Assembly (NCBI RefSeq): GCF_024172095.1
Contig: NZ_JAMZDX010000003.1
Location: forward strand, 1,412,120-1,476,119
DNA length: 64,000 nt
Source of the DNA: Kitasatospora cinereorecta
GTDB taxonomy: Bacteria > Actinomycetota > Actinomycetes > Streptomycetales > Streptomycetaceae
Direction of reading: 5' to 3'
In this document: piece after piece, positions 43,890 through 52,773 of the stretch
Numbering within the stretch: position 1 is the first letter of the stretch
How the letters are laid out: every line of letters begins with the position of its first letter
The notes under the pieces: generated by a model
Told to the model about the DNA's origin: nothing
What the model saw: the letters and a program-made list of their open reading frames with translations, nothing else
Database searches by the model: none
Program-made: the position numbers and the translations under genes

Positions 43890-46673
43890 ATGAGCTTCGG
43901 TGGGGCATGGCGCAGGCGGCTGACGGGTCGCAGAGTGCTGGTCGCACTCCTGGCCGCCGTCCTGCTGGCGGGGTTCGGCGCGGTCTCCGCGGCCGGCTCG
44001 CAGCCGGCGGCGGTCCGTCAGGAGGACCGCTTCCTGGACCTGCCGGAGACCCCCGGCAGCAGCGCCACGGTGCGGATCGACACCTCGTTCTTCACCACCG
44101 GTACCGCTCCGCGGCCGGCGATCCTGCTGGCCCACGGCTTCGGCGGCTCCAAGGAGGGCGAGCGCGACCGGGCCCGGCAGCTCGCCCGGGCCGGCTACGC
44201 CGTGCTCACCTGGTCCGCCCGCGGCTTCGGCCACTCCGGCGGCCGGATCGGCCTGGACTCGCCAGACCGGGAGATCCAGGACGTCAAGCACCTGGTCGAC
44301 TGGCTCGCCCAGCGCCCCGAGGTCCAGCTGGACGGCCCCGGCGACCCCCGGGTGGGCATCACCGGCGCCTCGTACGGCGGCGGCGCGGCCCTGCTCGGCG
44401 CCGCCTACGACCCGCGGATCGACGCCGTCGCCAGCCAGATCACCTGGTGGAACCTGGCCGACGCGCTGTTCCCGCAGGCGGTGCAGGGCGGCGGCGCGAC
44501 CGACGGCGTGTTCAAGAAGCTGTGGGCCGGCATCTTCTTCACCACCGGGTCGGCCGGCGGCCTCGGCGGCGGCCCCGGCAACGGGCCGGACGGCGCCGGG
44601 GCGGGACGCGGCGGTGAGCCGGCGGGTCCGGTCGGCTGCGGGCGGTTCCTGGACGAGCTGTGCGCCATGTACAACCGGGTCGCCACCGCGGGCCGGGCCG
44701 ACGCCGATGCCGTCGCCCTGCTGGATCGCTCCAGCCCGTCCTCGGTCGGCGACCGGATCAAGGTGCCCACCCTGGTCGTCCAGGGCCAGCAGGACTCGCT
44801 CTTCCCGCTCGACCAGGGCGACCGGATCGCCAGGGCGGTCGCCGCGGGCGGCGCGCCGGTAGCGGTGGACTGGTTCGCCGGCGGCCACGACGGCGGCACC
44901 GAGGGCAGCGCCCGGGTGGACGACCGGGTCACCGCCTGGTTCGACCACTACCTGCGCGGCCGCGCCACCGACACCGGCCCCGCGTTCCGCCTCACCCGCA
45001 CCGGCGGCCTCGACTCCACCGGCTTCCAGGCCGTGCTGCGCGGCGCCGACGCCGACCGCTACCCGGGCCTGGACGGCACCGGCCGGCGCACCGTGGAGCT
45101 GGCCGGCCGCGAGCAGAGCATCGCCAACCCGCCCGGCGGCGCCCCGCCGAACATCTCCACCCTGCCCGGCATCGGCGCGCTCTCCCAGCTCGCCTCGGCC
45201 GGTGCCGGGCTCTCACTGGACTTCCCCGGCCAGTACGCCGGCTTCGACTCCGCCCCGCTGGACTCCGCGCTGCACCTGACCGGTGCGCCCACCGTCCAGC
45301 TGCACGTCCAGGCCGACCGGCCGGACGCGGTGCTGTTCGCCAAGCTCTACGACCTCGGCCCGGACGGCAAGCAGAGCCTGCCCGAGCAGCTCGCCGCCCC
45401 GCTGCGGGTCACCGGCGCCGACGCGCCCGGCGGCCGTACCGTCACCGTCGCGCTGCCCGCCGTCGACCACACCTTCCAGGCCGGGCACCGGCTGCGGCTG
45501 GTCCTCGCCTCCACCGACCTCGCGTACAGCTCGCCCACCGAACCCGCCACCTACCGGGTCGCGGTCGCCGGACCGGTCGCCGTGCCGACCGTGGCCGAAC
45601 TGCACACCGAGGCCGCCCCGCTGCCCGCCCGCACCTGGCTGCTGCCGCTGGTCGCGGCGGCCGTCGCGGCGCTGCTGCTCGCCGTCCCGCTCCGCCGCCG
45701 CTCCGCCCGCCGACGCGCGGCCGCCGCGCCCGACCCGGCGCTCGCCGAGGTGCCGCTGCGGATCACCGGCCTGTCCAAGCGCTACCGGGGCACGGTCGAC
45801 CGGTACGCCGTCCGCGACCTCGGCTTCACCGTCGAGCAGGGCCAGGTGCTCGGCCTGCTCGGGCCGAACGGCGCCGGCAAGACCACCACGCTGCGGATGC
45901 TGATGGGCCTGATCAGCCCCGACGAGGGCGAGATCAGGATCTTCGGCCACCAGGTGCGGCCCGGCGCCCCGGTGCTCTCCCGGGTCGGCGCCTTCGTCGA
46001 GGGGGCCGGCTTCCTGCCGCACCTGACCGGCCGCGCCAACCTGGAGCTCTACTGGCGCGCCACCGGCCGGCCCGCCGAGGACGCCCACCTCGCCGAGGCA
46101 CTGGCGATCGCCGACCTCGGCGAGGCACTGGAGCGGGCCGTGCGCACCTACTCCCAGGGCATGCGCCAGCGCCTGGCCATCGCCCAGGCCATGCTCGGCC
46201 TGCCCGACCTGCTGATCCTCGACGAGCCCACCAACGGGCTCGACCCGCCGCAGATCCGCGAGATGCGCGAGGTAATGATCCGGTACGCGGCCGCCGGGCG
46301 CACCGTCATCGTCTCCAGCCACCTGCTCGCCGAGGTCGAGCAGAGCTGCACCCACCTGGTGGTGATGGACCGCGGCCGACTGGTCACCGCCGGGCCGGTC
46401 GGCGAGATCGTCGGCGCGGGGGAGCAGCTGCTGGTCGCGGTGGCGGCGGAGTACGGCGCCGAGGAGCGGGCGGCGGTCGCCGACAAGCTCGCCGCGCTGC
46501 CCGGCGTGGCCGCGGCCGACCCGGTCGACGGCGGCCTGCTGGTGCGGCTCGACGGGCTGCCGGCCAGCCGGCTGACCGCCGAACTGGTCCGCCTCGGCGT
46601 GCCGGTCGAGGGCATCGGGCCGCACCGCCGGCTGGAGGACGCCTTCCTGTCCCTGATCGGAGGATCGGCATGA
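43890..46673 (+). CDS. Alpha/beta hydrolase (CocE/X-Pro peptidase type) fused to ABC ATPase
   Basis: 927-residue two-domain membrane protein. A signal-anchor helix (about 14-36) is followed by an alpha/beta hydrolase with the nucleophile motif GASYGGG (Ser161) and an X-Pro dipeptidyl-peptidase C-terminal jelly-roll. A second helix (about 582-600) leads to a complete ABC ATPase: Walker A GPNGAGKTTT from 658, signature YSQGMRQRLAIAQ, Walker B LLILDEPTNGLDPP and a switch histidine in VSSHLLAEVE. The topology puts the hydrolase outside and the ATPase inside. ATG 43890 lies 8 nt after a TACGAT -10 element. The coupled permease completes a transporter. Substrate unknown. Confidence 0.88.
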   Translation: MSFGGAWRRRLTGRRVLVALLAAVLLAGFGAVSAAGSQPAAVRQEDRFLDLPETPGSSATVRIDTSFFTTGTAPRPAILLAHGFGGSKEGERDRARQLARAGYAVLTWSARGFGHSGGRIGLDSPDREIQDVKHLVDWLAQRPEVQLDGPGDPRVGITGASYGGGAALLGAAYDPRIDAVASQITWWNLADALFPQAVQGGGATDGVFKKLWAGIFFTTGSAGGLGGGPGNGPDGAGAGRGGEPAGPVGCGRFLDELCAMYNRVATAGRADADAVALLDRSSPSSVGDRIKVPTLVVQGQQDSLFPLDQGDRIARAVAAGGAPVAVDWFAGGHDGGTEGSARVDDRVTAWFDHYLRGRATDTGPAFRLTRTGGLDSTGFQAVLRGADADRYPGLDGTGRRTVELAGREQSIANPPGGAPPNISTLPGIGALSQLASAGAGLSLDFPGQYAGFDSAPLDSALHLTGAPTVQLHVQADRPDAVLFAKLYDLGPDGKQSLPEQLAAPLRVTGADAPGGRTVTVALPAVDHTFQAGHRLRLVLASTDLAYSSPTEPATYRVAVAGPVAVPTVAELHTEAAPLPARTWLLPLVAAAVAALLLAVPLRRRSARRRAAAAPDPALAEVPLRITGLSKRYRGTVDRYAVRDLGFTVEQGQVLGLLGPNGAGKTTTLRMLMGLISPDEGEIRIFGHQVRPGAPVLSRVGAFVEGAGFLPHLTGRANLELYWRATGRPAEDAHLAEALAIADLGEALERAVRTYSQGMRQRLAIAQAMLGLPDLLILDEPTNGLDPPQIREMREVMIRYAAAGRTVIVSSHLLAEVEQSCTHLVVMDRGRLVTAGPVGEIVGAGEQLLVAVAAEYGAEERAAVADKLAALPGVAAADPVDGGLLVRLDGLPASRLTAELVRLGVPVEGIGPHRRLEDAFLSLIGGSA

Positions 46674-47521
46674 GTGCCACCGGCACCGCCGCCCCGGGCT
46701 ACCGGCCCGGGCGCACCCTGCCCCTGCGGGTGGAGGCCGTCCGCCAGCTGCGCCGGCGCCGGACCATGGTGGTCGGCGGGGTGCTGGCCGCCATGCCGTT
46801 GATCGTGCTCGGGGCGATCTGGATCGGCGGTGCCCCCGGCCGGGAGGACCGCACCAGCTTCATCGAGCTGGCCACCTCCTCCGGGCTCAACTTCGCCACC
46901 ACCATGCTCTTCATGGGCACCGGCTTCCTGCTGGTCATCCCGGTCGCGCTGTTCTGCGGGGACACGGTGGCCTCGGAGGCGAGCTGGTCCTCGCTGCGCT
47001 ACCTGCTGGCCGCCCCGGTGCCCCGGGCCCGGCTGCTGGTGCGCAAGCTCACCGTGGCGCTGGCCTTCTCGGCGGCGGCCGTGGTGCTGCTGCCGCTGGT
47101 CGGGCTGGCCGTGGGCACCGCCGCGTACGGCTGGGGCGATCTCAAGCTGCCGACCGGCGCCACCCTGCCGGCCGCCGAGGCGCTGCCCCGGCTAGCGCTG
47201 GCGGTGGCGTTCGTCTTCCTCAGCGAACTGGTCGTCGGCGCGCTGGCGTTCTGGCTCTCCACCGCCACCGACGCGCCGCTCGGCGCGGTCGGCGGCGCGG
47301 TGTTCGCCTCGATCGTCACCGGCGTGCTGGACGCGGTGACCGCGCTCGGCTCGCTGCGCGAGTGGCTGCCGGCGCACTGGCAGTACGCCTGGGCGGACGC
47401 GCTGCAGCCCCAACTCGAGTGGGGCGGCATGGTGCAGGGCGTCTCGCTGTCGCTCTCGTACGCGCTGATTCTGCTGGCGCTGGCCTTCCGCGGCTTCGCC
47501 CGCAAGGACGTCGTGTCATAG
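46670..47521 (+). CDS. ABC-2 type transporter permease
   Basis: 283-residue membrane subunit, about six helices, including TMVVGGVLAAMPLIVLGAIW, FMGTGFLLVIPVALF and LALAVAFVFLSELVVGALAF. The segment VASEASWSSLRYLLAAPVPRARLLVRKL between helices 2 and 3 is the usual coupling region of ABC-2 permeases. ATG 46670 overlaps the fusion protein's stop (ATGA), and AGGATC lies upstream. It is the natural membrane partner of the fused ATPase; direction is probably export. Confidence 0.88.
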   Translation: MSATGTAAPGYRPGRTLPLRVEAVRQLRRRRTMVVGGVLAAMPLIVLGAIWIGGAPGREDRTSFIELATSSGLNFATTMLFMGTGFLLVIPVALFCGDTVASEASWSSLRYLLAAPVPRARLLVRKLTVALAFSAAAVVLLPLVGLAVGTAAYGWGDLKLPTGATLPAAEALPRLALAVAFVFLSELVVGALAFWLSTATDAPLGAVGGAVFASIVTGVLDAVTALGSLREWLPAHWQYAWADALQPQLEWGGMVQGVSLSLSYALILLALAFRGFARKDVVS

Positions 47522-47753
47522 GCGCAGGTCAGCTACGGTCCTTATGGAGAAACGCCATCGCCGTGTGATTGCTGCCACATGATCGAATGTCAGGTGGGTC
47601 GGTCGGCGGGAATGCATCGGACAGAAACGCCAGGTCGGTGCGGTGTTCAACCGCTTTACCAGGCAATGCAGAAGTTAAGACATTCGACCTGTTGATTAAA
47701 CAGAATTGTCATGCATTGACCTGCACATGCATGCACGGCCACGCTGCGTCGTC
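47522..47753 (+). promoter_or_regulatory. AT-rich region upstream of the M4 protease gene
   Basis: This 232-nt gap is much richer in A and T than its surroundings, especially 47670-47740. It contains a perfect CTGTT-gatta-AACAG inverted repeat (47689-47703) and overlapping ATGCAT/TGCATG palindromes near 47711-47735. A promoter and operator are likely, but no convincing -35/-10 pair was picked out. No open frame other than the protease is supported. Confidence 0.5.
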
Positions 47754-49958
47754 ATGAAGCGACCCTTTCTGACGGGCTCGCTGACCCTGGCAGTCAGCAC
47801 CCTCGTGATAGCCGGCGCGGGCGTCACCGCGTTCGCCGCCCCCACCGTTCCCGCCGCCGCCCAGCCGAAGGTCTCGGGCAGTCAGGCGATGCAGGACGCC
47901 GCCGCCCAGGTCTCCACCCACCCCCAGGTGGTCCAGGCCGGCCCGAACGACGCGTTCCAGGCCCGCGGCGTCCAGGTCGACGTCGACGGCTCGCGCCACG
48001 TCCACTTCGACCGCACCTACCAGGGCCTGCCGGTCCTCGGTGGTGACGTGATCGTCCACTCCGCGCCCGGCGGCCAGCTCGACACCGCCACCCTCAGCCT
48101 GCAGGCCCCGCTCTCCCTTTCGGTGACCCCCTCAGTCACCGACCGGCAGGCGATCGCCGCGGCGTCCCGGCTGTTCACCGGCAAGCAGGCCCGGAGCGCG
48201 GCCACCCTCAAGGTCGACGCGCTCGGTGCCACCCCCAAGCTGGTCTGGGAGGTCGTCATCGACGGCACCGGGCCGGACAAGGCCCCGACCCACCTGCACG
48301 TCCTGATCGACGCCCGCACCGGGGCGACCGGCACCAGCTGGGACACCTTCTCCGCCTTCCTCCCCGACGGCGTGAAGGCCCAGGGCACCAAGGCCGCCAC
48401 CGCGGGTGCGGGCACCGCCGCCGCGGCCACGGTCGCCGCCTCCGGCACCGGCAACGGCTACATGGTCGGCCAGGTCACCCTGTCCACCAGCGGCTCGGGC
48501 AGCAGCTACTCCCTCACCGACGCCAACCGCGGCAACGGCGAGACCCGCGACGCCCAGAACCAGACCGCGACCAACGACTCCCCGCCGGCCGGCTGGGGCA
48601 AGGCGTTCTCCGACACCGACAACGTCTGGGGCAACGGCGCGCTGAGCGACCGCGCCACCGTCGCCGTCGACGCCCACTACGGCATCCAGGCCACCTGGGA
48701 CTTCTACAAGAACGTGCTTGGCCGCAACGGCATCCGCAACGACGGTGTCGGCGCCCGCTCGTTCGTCCACTACGGCACCAACTACGGCAACGCCGGCTGG
48801 GACGACGACAGCTTCTCGATGATCTACGGCGACGGCGACACCGGCGCCAACCCGTTCACCGAGATCGACGTGGCCGGCCACGAGATGTCCCACGGCGTCA
48901 CCGCCGCCACCGCCGGCCTGGTCTACACCGGCGACGCGGGCGGCCTCAACGAGGCCACCTCGGACATCATGGGCACCATGGTGGAGTTCAACGCCAACAG
49001 CCCGGCCGACGCTCCCGACTACCTCATCGGCGAGAAGATCGACATCAACGGCAACGGCACCCCGCTGCGGTGGATGGACGACCCGAGCAAGGACGGCAAG
49101 TCGGCCAAGTGCTGGTCCAGCTCCGTCAAGAACCTGAACCCGCACTACTCCTCGGGCGTCGGCAACCACTTCTTCTACCTGCTCGCGGTCGGCTCCGGCC
49201 AGTCGCAGTGGGGCAACAGCCCGACCTGCGACGGCTCCTCCGTTGCCGGCCAGGGCAACGACGCGGCCACCAAGATCTGGTACCGCGCGCTGTCGACGTA
49301 CATGACCTCCAACACCGACTACCCGGGCGCCCGCACCGCGACCATCAAGGCCGCGAAGGACCTGTACGGCGCGTCCAGCACCCAGTGCGCCGCGGTCGAG
49401 AAGGCCTGGAGCGCGGTCAGCGTCGCCCCCACCGCCACCACCTGCGGCGCCACCCCGACGCCCACCCCGACCCCGACCCCGACCCCGACGCCCACCCAGG
49501 GCGGCAACCTGCTGGCCAACCCCGGCTTCGAGTCCGGTGCCACCTCGTGGACCGCCAGCTCCGGCGTGATCACCAACGACACCGGCGCTGCGCCGCACGG
49601 CGGTTCGTACTACGCCTGGCTGGACGGCTACGGCAGCGCGCACACCGACACGCTGTCCCAGTCGGTGACCGTCCCGGTCGGCGCCGCCGCCCCGAAGCTC
49701 ACCTTCTGGAACCGGATCTCCACCTCGGAGACCGGCACCACGGCGTACGACACCCTCAAGGTCCAGGTCGTCGACGGCACCACCACGACCACCCTGGCCA
49801 CCTACTCGAACGCCAACGCCACCACCGGCTACGTCCAGCGCACGCTCGACCTGTCGGCGTTCAAGGGCAAGACCGTCACGATCAAGTTCACCGGTACCGA
49901 GGACTCCTCCCTCAAGACCAGCTTCCTGATCGACGACGTCGCCGTCACCACGAGCTGA
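47754..49958 (+). CDS. Secreted M4 (thermolysin-like) metalloprotease with C-terminal module
   Basis: 734-residue secreted zinc endopeptidase. A Sec signal peptide (about 1-30, ending VTAFAA) is followed by an FTP/PepSY propeptide (to about 220). The M4 catalytic domain has H376-EMSH and the third ligand Glu400 in GGLNEATSD, 24 residues later as in thermolysin. A (TP)n linker near 565-580 leads to a C-terminal beta-sandwich starting NLLANPGFESG, probably a carbohydrate- or substrate-binding module. ATG 47754 gives the clean signal peptide but has no visible ribosome binding site. An intrinsic terminator follows. Confidence 0.93.
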   Translation: MKRPFLTGSLTLAVSTLVIAGAGVTAFAAPTVPAAAQPKVSGSQAMQDAAAQVSTHPQVVQAGPNDAFQARGVQVDVDGSRHVHFDRTYQGLPVLGGDVIVHSAPGGQLDTATLSLQAPLSLSVTPSVTDRQAIAAASRLFTGKQARSAATLKVDALGATPKLVWEVVIDGTGPDKAPTHLHVLIDARTGATGTSWDTFSAFLPDGVKAQGTKAATAGAGTAAAATVAASGTGNGYMVGQVTLSTSGSGSSYSLTDANRGNGETRDAQNQTATNDSPPAGWGKAFSDTDNVWGNGALSDRATVAVDAHYGIQATWDFYKNVLGRNGIRNDGVGARSFVHYGTNYGNAGWDDDSFSMIYGDGDTGANPFTEIDVAGHEMSHGVTAATAGLVYTGDAGGLNEATSDIMGTMVEFNANSPADAPDYLIGEKIDINGNGTPLRWMDDPSKDGKSAKCWSSSVKNLNPHYSSGVGNHFFYLLAVGSGQSQWGNSPTCDGSSVAGQGNDAATKIWYRALSTYMTSNTDYPGARTATIKAAKDLYGASSTQCAAVEKAWSAVSVAPTATTCGATPTPTPTPTPTPTPTQGGNLLANPGFESGATSWTASSGVITNDTGAAPHGGSYYAWLDGYGSAHTDTLSQSVTVPVGAAAPKLTFWNRISTSETGTTAYDTLKVQVVDGTTTTTLATYSNANATTGYVQRTLDLSAFKGKTVTIKFTGTEDSSLKTSFLIDDVAVTTS

Positions 49959-49973
49959 CACCCTTGCCGCTCG

Positions 49974-50012
49974 CCGGCGGACCGGGCCACACGGCCCGGT
50001 CCGCCGGTTTTT
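49974..50012 (+). terminator. Intrinsic terminator after the M4 protease
   Basis: Perfect 15-bp stem CCGGCGGACCGGGCC, loop ACAC, complement at 49993-50007, then a TTTTT run. Confidence 0.95.
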
Positions 50013-50073
50013 GTGTATGTATCCTTCCGCATCCGCTGGTAGCGTGGGGAGCGATAGGGAAGGTGAGGGTCGT

Positions 50074-50496
50074 ATGGCTCCGCAGTACTACTCCGTGGAG
50101 CAGGTCGCCACGCTGCTCGGCCTGCACGTGCGGACGGTGCGCGGCTACATCCGCGACGAGCAGCTGAAGGCCACCCGGATCGGCAAGCAGTACCGGATCG
50201 CCCGCGAGGACCTGGCCGCCTTCACCGGTGGCGAGGCCGGACCGGCGGCGGTCGACCGGCACCGGGAGGCGTCCACCATCGTGCGGATCGACGGCATCGG
50301 GGCGGCCGCCGCCGACCGGATCTCCACCGCCCTGCTGGCCGCCACCGGCAGCCGGCCGCCGAGCGGCGGGCAGCTGCGGGTGCAGACGGTGCACGACGCG
50401 GACCGCGCCACCCTCCAGGTGGTGGTGCTCGGCGGACTCCCGGAGACGGCCGAACTGCTGCGGATCGTGGACGCGTTGGCCGAGGAGCCGGAATGA
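50074..50496 (+). CDS. Helix-turn-helix (excisionase/MerR-like) regulator
   Basis: 140-residue DNA-binding protein. The N-terminus YYSVEQVATLLGLHVRTVRG, followed by YIRDEQLKATRIGKQYRI, is the excisionase-type winged helix (about 4-48). The C-terminal 80 residues form a small alpha/beta domain, possibly for sensing or dimerisation. ATG 50074 has AAGGTGAGGG about 5 nt upstream. It overlaps the DUF4180 gene (ATGA), so the pair is made together. Confidence 0.85.
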   Translation: MAPQYYSVEQVATLLGLHVRTVRGYIRDEQLKATRIGKQYRIAREDLAAFTGGEAGPAAVDRHREASTIVRIDGIGAAAADRISTALLAATGSRPPSGGQLRVQTVHDADRATLQVVVLGGLPETAELLRIVDALAEEPE

Positions 50497-50888
50497 CAGC
50501 CGAGGGGAACAGCCCGATGACCGAAGTCCTGCACAGGTTCGCCGACGTCCCCGTGCTGGTGTGCGCCACCGAGGGCGCGCCCATCGCGAGCGAGGGCGAC
50601 GCCACCGATCTGATCGGCGCCGCGTTCGGCCACGGCGCCCACTGGGTCGCCGTCCCGGCCGAGCGGTTCGGCGCGGACTTCTTCCGGCTGCGCACCCGGC
50701 TGGCCGGCGCGATCGTCCAGAAGTTCGCCACGTACCGGGTGGGGCTCGCGGTGGTGGGCGACATCTCGCACCACACCGCCGAGGGCACGGCGCTGGCCGA
50801 CTTCGTCCGGGAGAGCAACCGCGGGTCCCAACTGTGGTTCGTCCCGGACGTCGAGGCGCTGCGCGAGCGCCTCGACGCCACGAGCTGA
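50493..50888 (+). CDS. DUF4180 protein
   Basis: 131-residue soluble protein of the DUF4180 family. Recognisable parts are GDATDLIGAAFGHGAHWVAV, RLAGAIVQKFATYRVGLAVV and GDISHHTAEGTALADFVRE, then SQLWFVPD near the end. Function unknown. ATG 50493 overlaps the regulator's stop and has GAGGAG 5 nt upstream; ATG 50517, with GAGGGG upstream, is an alternative that drops 8 residues. Confidence 0.82.
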   Translation: MTAEGNSPMTEVLHRFADVPVLVCATEGAPIASEGDATDLIGAAFGHGAHWVAVPAERFGADFFRLRTRLAGAIVQKFATYRVGLAVVGDISHHTAEGTALADFVRESNRGSQLWFVPDVEALRERLDATS

Positions 50889-50905
50889 GCCGAGCGGCCG
50901 ACGGG

Positions 50906-52564
50906 TCAGCGGACGGGGGACCAGACCCGCTCGACCTGCTGGGTGCCGGTACGGCTGCGGTAGGAGCGCGCCCACTGGGTGGTGGCGTCCTGGCGGGTGC
51001 GGTCGGACAGCACGTAGTAGTCCATCTGCACCTGGTCGGGCGTGACGTCGAGGACGCCGTAGCCGTGCGAGTCCAGGTCGACCCACTTGATGTGCGGGTT
51101 GGCGGCCTCGATGGCGCCGACCGCGAGCAGCGAGAGGGTGTGCGGGGCGACCTTCAGGAAGTCGTCCACGTTGTCGGAGGTCACCGAGGTGACGGTGAAC
51201 TCGACCGCGGCGCTGCCCGATCCGGGGTAGGTGGCGGCCTCGTACGGCACGTCGGACGCCCATGCGGAGTGGATGTCGCCGGTCAGGAACACCGTGTTGC
51301 CGATGGCGTTCGCCTTGAGGTGGCCGAGCAGTTCGCGCCGGTCGTGGGTGTAGCCGTCCCACTGGTCGGGGTTGACGGCCAGGCCCTCGGAGGGCAGGCC
51401 GAGCAGCTGGGCGAGCGGGCGCAGCAGGTAGTCGGGCAGGGAGAGGAAGGCGACGGGGGAGATCATCACCTCGTTGCCGATCAGCCGCCAGGTGGTGTCC
51501 GAGGCGGCGAGGCCGGACTTGAGCCAGTCGAGCTGGGCGCGGCCGGTCATGGTCCGGTCGGCGGAGTCGATGTCGCCGCTGCCCACCTTGGCCTGCTGGG
51601 ACCGGTAGGAGCGCAGGTCGAGCAGGTGCAGGTCGGCAAGCTTGCCGTAGCGCAGGCGGCGGTAGGTGGTGCCGGCGATGGACGGGCGGACCGGCATCCA
51701 CTCGAAGTAGGCCTGCTTGGCGGCGGCGACGCGGTCCGTCCAGTTGCCCTCGGTGCCGGGGGTGTGGTTCTGCGCGCCGCCGGACCAGGCGTCGTTGGCG
51801 AACTCGTGGTCGTCCCAGATGGCGATGGTGGGGACGGCGGCGTGCAGCGCCTGAAGGTCCGGGTCGGTCTTGTAACGGCCGTGCCGGGTGCGGTAGTCGG
51901 CGAGGTCCAGGATCTCGTGGGCGGGCGCGTGCGGGCGCACCACGGTGCCGCGGGCGCAGAACTCGCCGGTCTTGTACTCGTAGATGTAGTCGCCGAGGAA
52001 GAGGAAGGCGTCCAGGTCGCCGCGGGCGGCCAGGTGGCGGTAGGCGGAGAAGTAGCCGGCCTCCCAGTTGGCGCAGGAGGCGACGCCCAGGCGCAGGTGG
52101 GGGACGTGGGCGTCGGCGGGCGGGGCGGTGCGGGTGCGCCCGACCGGGGAGGTGGCGCCGCCGGCGGTGAACCGGTACCAGTACGCGGTGTCGGCGCGCA
52201 GGCCGCGGACGTCGGCCTTGACGGTGTGGTCGGAGGCGGCCGAGGCGGTCACCGTGCCGGAGGCGGCGATGGTGGTGAAGTTCCGGTCGGTCGCGAGTTC
52301 CCAGCGCACGTCGGTGTCCGGACCGGCGCCGGAGCCGGGGACGGCCTCGGGGGCCGGGGTCACTCTGGTCCAGAGCAGGATGCCGTCCGGCAGCGGGTCG
52401 CCGGAGGCGACGCCGTGCAGGAACTGCGGCGCGGGCGCGGCGGTGGCCGTGCCGCCCGCGGCGGTCAGCGGGAGGGCGACGGCGCCGGCGGTGAGGGCGG
52501 CGGCCTGGATGACCCGGCGGCGGCGCGGCCGGGCAAGGGGCGTGGAGTCGGTGGGTTCAGTCAC
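50906..52564 (-). CDS. phoD: Alkaline phosphatase/phosphodiesterase PhoD, Tat-exported
   Basis: 552-residue secreted phosphatase. A twin-arginine type signal RPRRRRVIQAAALTAGAVAL (about 12-32) ends near TATA-AP. The PhoD_N beta domain (GVASGDPLPDGILLWTRVTP) precedes the calcium/iron-dependent catalytic domain with GVASCANWEAGYF, FLFLGDYIYEY, WDDHEFANDAW, and LTGDIHSAWASDV. GTG 52564 is the only start that places the signal peptide correctly; its ribosome binding site is weak. The gene is divergent from the collagenase and converges on the DUF4180 gene. Confidence 0.94.
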   Translation of the reverse strand: MTEPTDSTPLARPRRRRVIQAAALTAGAVALPLTAAGGTATAAPAPQFLHGVASGDPLPDGILLWTRVTPAPEAVPGSGAGPDTDVRWELATDRNFTTIAASGTVTASAASDHTVKADVRGLRADTAYWYRFTAGGATSPVGRTRTAPPADAHVPHLRLGVASCANWEAGYFSAYRHLAARGDLDAFLFLGDYIYEYKTGEFCARGTVVRPHAPAHEILDLADYRTRHGRYKTDPDLQALHAAVPTIAIWDDHEFANDAWSGGAQNHTPGTEGNWTDRVAAAKQAYFEWMPVRPSIAGTTYRRLRYGKLADLHLLDLRSYRSQQAKVGSGDIDSADRTMTGRAQLDWLKSGLAASDTTWRLIGNEVMISPVAFLSLPDYLLRPLAQLLGLPSEGLAVNPDQWDGYTHDRRELLGHLKANAIGNTVFLTGDIHSAWASDVPYEAATYPGSGSAAVEFTVTSVTSDNVDDFLKVAPHTLSLLAVGAIEAANPHIKWVDLDSHGYGVLDVTPDQVQMDYYVLSDRTRQDATTQWARSYRSRTGTQQVERVWSPVR

Positions 52565-52704
52565 ATCTTCTGAGACTTACTGATCGGTAATGTCCTGTCC
52601 AGGGTTCTGTCTGACTGTTTGTCGACTCTTCACCGCGCCGTTCGGTTGATCAACTGCGCGACACCTGGGCCGAGTTGGCGGGTGCCGACCCCTTCCCATC
52701 GCCA

Positions 52705-52732
52705 TGTGACGTATGCAATTGTACATGTCACA
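52705..52732. promoter_or_regulatory. 28-bp imperfect palindrome upstream of the collagenase gene
   Basis: Arms TGTGACGTATGCAA and TTGTACATGTCACA match at 11 of 14 positions, with a central CAATTG. It is AT-richer than its surroundings and lies 42 nt before the collagenase start in the divergent gap with phoD, so it could be an operator for either or both. Confidence 0.55.
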
Positions 52733-52773
52733 CCTGGCGCACCCCCACACTTACGCCCGGAGGCCCCTTCACC

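Noticed and set aside
52565..52650. PHO box upstream of phoD
   Set aside because: Looked for GTTCACC-type direct repeats on the minus strand; only a poor match in the opposite orientation was found.
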